In this document: positions 61,416 to 64,000 of the stretch, one piece after another
Layout: each line of letters opens with the position of its first letter
How positions within the stretch are numbered: the first letter of the stretch is position 1
NCBI GenBank assembly: GCA_029339195.1
Contig: JAPTJF010000111.1
Span: forward strand, 83,051-147,050
Length of the DNA: 64,000 bases
Source of the DNA: Micractinium sp. NFX-FRZ
Lineage: Eukaryota > Chlorophyta > Trebouxiophyceae > Chlorellales > Chlorellaceae
Reading direction: 5' to 3'
Made by a program: the position numbers and the translations under genes
The notes under the pieces: generated by a model
What the model was told of the DNA's origin: nothing
What the model saw: the letters and a program-made list of their open reading frames with translations, nothing else
The model's database searches: none

Positions 61416-63780
61416 ATGGCCCCTTCCGCGGAGACCACGACAGTCAGGGGTGTCCCCAACGTGGACTACCCCTGGCAGAAGCCCTCGCCCGAGGAGGGGT
61501 GCGCTTATTGGGTGGCATTGGCTGCAGGCGCAGGTTTCATCAGGGCGGCCAGCTGTGGCCAGCTGTGGCGGCGCCGTGCTGCCTGCGCCTGCGCCCTCGC
61601 CAGGCCGGATGGGCAGTGCTGTGCACCAAAACTGTGCACGCCCCGCCCTTGCTCCGCATCTAATGGCGGCCCCTCTCCTCTCTCCTCTGCCCTCGCAGGC
61701 TGGGCCAGGTGCCCGGCAAGCTGATCGACCACCCGTCTGTGTGGAAGGCGTCAGACTGGGAGGGGCGGGAGGCAGAGTATGCCCACACCTTCACCGACGC
61801 CGAGGTGGCGGAGCTGGAGGCGGCGCAGCGGCACGCCCAGGCCACCGGCAAGGAAATCAAGGTGGGTCGTGGCGCCGGTGGTGTGTGTGGGGGGTGGGGT
61901 GGGGGCGGTATGGGTGAGGTGGTGGGGCGGGGCAGGTGCGGAGTGAGTTGACGTGATCCGCGGGCACGGCCATGCGTGCTAGCTAATCCCCCGTGGTCAG
62001 AGCTCGCCTTACCCCCTCTCACCACCCGCCCGCACTGTCCTGCTTGTTCTGCCTGCCTAGGCACCCGACCTTTCTTGCCAGCATGCAGCCTTTCTCAGTG
62101 CCCCTCTCACACTGCGCTGGCCTACCCTCTCCCTGCCGACCCCTCCATCCCACCCCCCCACCCCACTTTGCTTCTGAGAGTCAAGCCCGGCGATCAAGAG
62201 CGAGTCTCCGATGCACACCTGTCCCCCGTCCTTCCCCTCTGCAGGACCTCACCCGCGAGGACTTCCCGCTGTCCACGCTGGCCCCCCTGCTGGCCCGCCT
62301 GCGGGACGAGGTCGTCTTTGGCCGCGGCTTCCAGCTCTTCAAGGGTGGGTAGTGCCCAGTGCCCCCCCACGATCTTTACCCATGAGTGCTGGGCCTGAGG
62401 GAGAATGCGCTGGCAAATGCCCCTTCCCCTTTGCAGCAGCTGCACATGTGGGCCCGCGCCGCTCATCCTGGCACGCCCCCTCAGGCTTTGCACTGCACCG
62501 TGCTGCCACTGCAGGCCTGCCGGTGAAGCGCTGGTCCCGCCAGCAGGTGCTGACCATCTACTTTGGCATCGGCCTGTACTGGGGCAAGCACCGCGCACAC
62601 AGCCCGAATGGCGAGCTACTTCACCACGTCAAAGTGAGGGTGGGCTGGGGTGGGTGGCTGCGCTGGGCTGGTCGGTGGTGTAGTTGGATGGTCGCAGCGC
62701 CCCAGGGCGGCGGCAGGGCCTGCTGCCGCTACGGGCCATTTAGGGGGCTGCAAATCAAACTTCGGATTCCGGGCGTCCCCCCCCCGGTTTTTATTTTTAG
62801 AATTGGCCTCCGTACGTGAGTGGGAAATGTCAGGACCAGGCCGCCACGCTGGCGCCACGCTGGCGCTGCTAGGGTTTAGGGCTTCTTAAGGCAACCGCTC
62901 CTCCGAATTCGCTCTAGCGCATTGAGCCATCCGTGGCCAGCAAAATAGGTCCGGCTGCGGAGTGGAACCCGCAAACTCGTAATTTTAAGGGCCTGCGGCC
63001 TGCCGGCGGTTTGCGGGCGTTTGCCGGCTCTGCATTCCCGAAGAAAGCTCGCGGGCCGCGCTATGGAGGAGGTCAAAAGGTGGGCCCGTTGCAGGGTGCG
63101 GCGGAGGCGGGGCGGGCAAACCGCTGCCGGCGCTGACCGACTTGTACACAGCCGTGTTGCGGGTCTTCCCAGACTGCACAAAGGCTGGCAGGTAGAACCC
63201 GCATGGCCGCACCAAAAGTGGTGCCCCGCGGTGACAGCAGCTGCCGTGCGCGAGGCCCCGGGCGGGCGGGACGGCGGCAGCGGGAAGCGCTGGGCACCCG
63301 CCGGTCGCACAGCCAGCACCAAGCGGGGCCGGACCTGACCCCTCCACTCAGCCTATCCGTGTTTGCTCCGTTGCTTCTTCATGCTGATTGCTTTCTTACC
63401 GCACCTTGCCGCATTTCAAGGCTACCTACGTACATATCATCACCTACGGGCTACGGAACCTCCCCCGCCCCCCCGTATCTTTTTTGCCGCCCAGATGCCC
63501 GGAATCCCAAGTATGATTTGCAGCCCCCTTACTTTCAGCCTTGCAAGGCTGTTGGGGGCTGCAGCGGCGGCCCACCCTCGCCATGGACCATGCCGCCCTC
63601 ACCCTACCCCAACGCCCCTCCATTTCTTTCCCCGAAGGCCTCCCAACCCGTCCCACCACGCTTAAATGCTTGCCCGCCCACCCGCCCACCCACGCTGTGC
63701 TTTCCTCTGCAGGATGTGGTGTCCAGCGCCAGCAAGGCGAACAACAGCTGGCTGGGGGACCCCAGCGACCCCAACACCAG
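61416..63780 (+). CDS. TauD/TfdA-like Fe(II)/2-oxoglutarate dioxygenase, 5' part
   Basis: Five exons seen: 61416-61498, 61699-61861, 62245-62344, 62515-62633, 63713-63780; the last ends in a GT donor, so the gene continues beyond the window. About 177 residues are visible. The layout (PGKLIDHPSVWKASDW, then a regulatory helix, GRGFQLFKGLPVKRWS, YFGIGLYWGK, GELLHHVKDV, DPNTR) matches the N-terminal half of eukaryotic/fungal TauD-domain oxygenases, where GxGFxxxxGLP precedes the core sheet. The iron-binding HxD and distal His lie further downstream and cannot be checked. No targeting peptide is obvious. Substrate unknown; Fe(II)/2OG oxidation is inferred from family. Intron 4 is unusually long (1079 bp). 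Confidence 0.75.
62634..63712 (+). other. oversized intron 4 of the dioxygenase gene
   Basis: 1079 bp against 150-400 bp for most introns here. It contains an AT-richer stretch (about 63340-63560), a GC-rich block (62980-63300) and one AGGGTTTAGGG. I saw no terminal repeats or transposon ORF. Confidence 0.5.
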
Positions 63781-63973
63781 GTGCAGCCCGCCCGCCCGCC
63801 CGCCCGCCTGCCCGGCGCCCCGCCCGCCAGCCCGCCAGCCCGCCTGCTGGTCTGCCCGCCCGCCTGCCTGCCAGCCCGCCTGCCCGTCTACCTGCCTGCC
63901 TGCCAACCAGCCCGCCTGCCTGCCAGCCCGCCTGCCCGGCGCCCCGCCCGCCCCCCCCCCCCCCCCCCCCCCC
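63781..63973. repeat. CCCGCCTG/CCAG minisatellite and poly-C run
   Basis: Intronic array of CCCGCC/CTGCC units directly after the exon 5 donor, ending in a run of about 20 C. Copy number and length are likely unreliable. Confidence 0.8.
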
Positions 63974-64000
63974 TCCCTCCTGGGCTTTCCCCCTTGCCCG

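Noticed and set aside
62866..62882. AGGGTTTAGGG resembling a plant-type telomere repeat
   Set aside because: Only about one and a half units within an intron; not a telomere or interstitial array.

Overview
The window is nuclear DNA from a green alga, most likely a trebouxiophyte (Chlorella/Micractinium-like). The evidence is very high GC, protein genes split into 4-17 short exons by GT-AG (sometimes GC-AG) introns, TGTAA polyadenylation signals behind many stop codons, plastid transit peptides, and abundant GGCAGGCA- and CAG-type simple repeats. The taxonomic call is an inference; no rRNA, tRNA or organellar marker is present.

I traced fifteen protein genes exon by exon. Every exon junction keeps the reading frame. 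Left to right: a formate/nitrite-type transporter (NAR1/LCIA family, -), the proteasome lid deubiquitinase RPN11 (-), a DUF3007/DAC-like cytochrome b6f accumulation factor (-) divergent from an x-type plastid thioredoxin (+), a 17-exon EF-hand/WD40 protein of the WDR49/WDR64 family (-), an ER-type coiled-coil membrane protein (-), two tandem MYND-finger paralogues (-), a secreted P/Homo-B-domain protein (+), a signal-peptidase-like S26 protein lacking both catalytic residues (-) divergent from a DUF1232 membrane protein (+), two tandem plastid membrane proteins with weak YggT resemblance (-), a multi-BRCT TopBP1/Dpb11-like protein (-), and the 5' part of a TauD/TfdA-type Fe(II)/2-oxoglutarate dioxygenase (+) running off the right edge.

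There is no operon logic. Several products are plastid-directed (transporter, DAC-like factor, thioredoxin x, the YggT-like pair), but they share only location. Two head-to-head pairs (DAC/TRX x and S26-like/DUF1232) probably share promoters of about 250-315 bp.

The least ordinary signals are structural. (i) In at least eight introns across seven genes, a degenerate copy of the neighbouring exon end plus its splice site lies inside the adjacent intron. (ii) The two MYND paralogues are nearly identical at DNA level only in their last exon. (iii) The YggT-like pair differs by a reciprocal gain or loss of introns. (iv) The S26 protein is a conserved pseudo-enzyme. I saw no defence system, CRISPR array, intact transposon or viral insertion.
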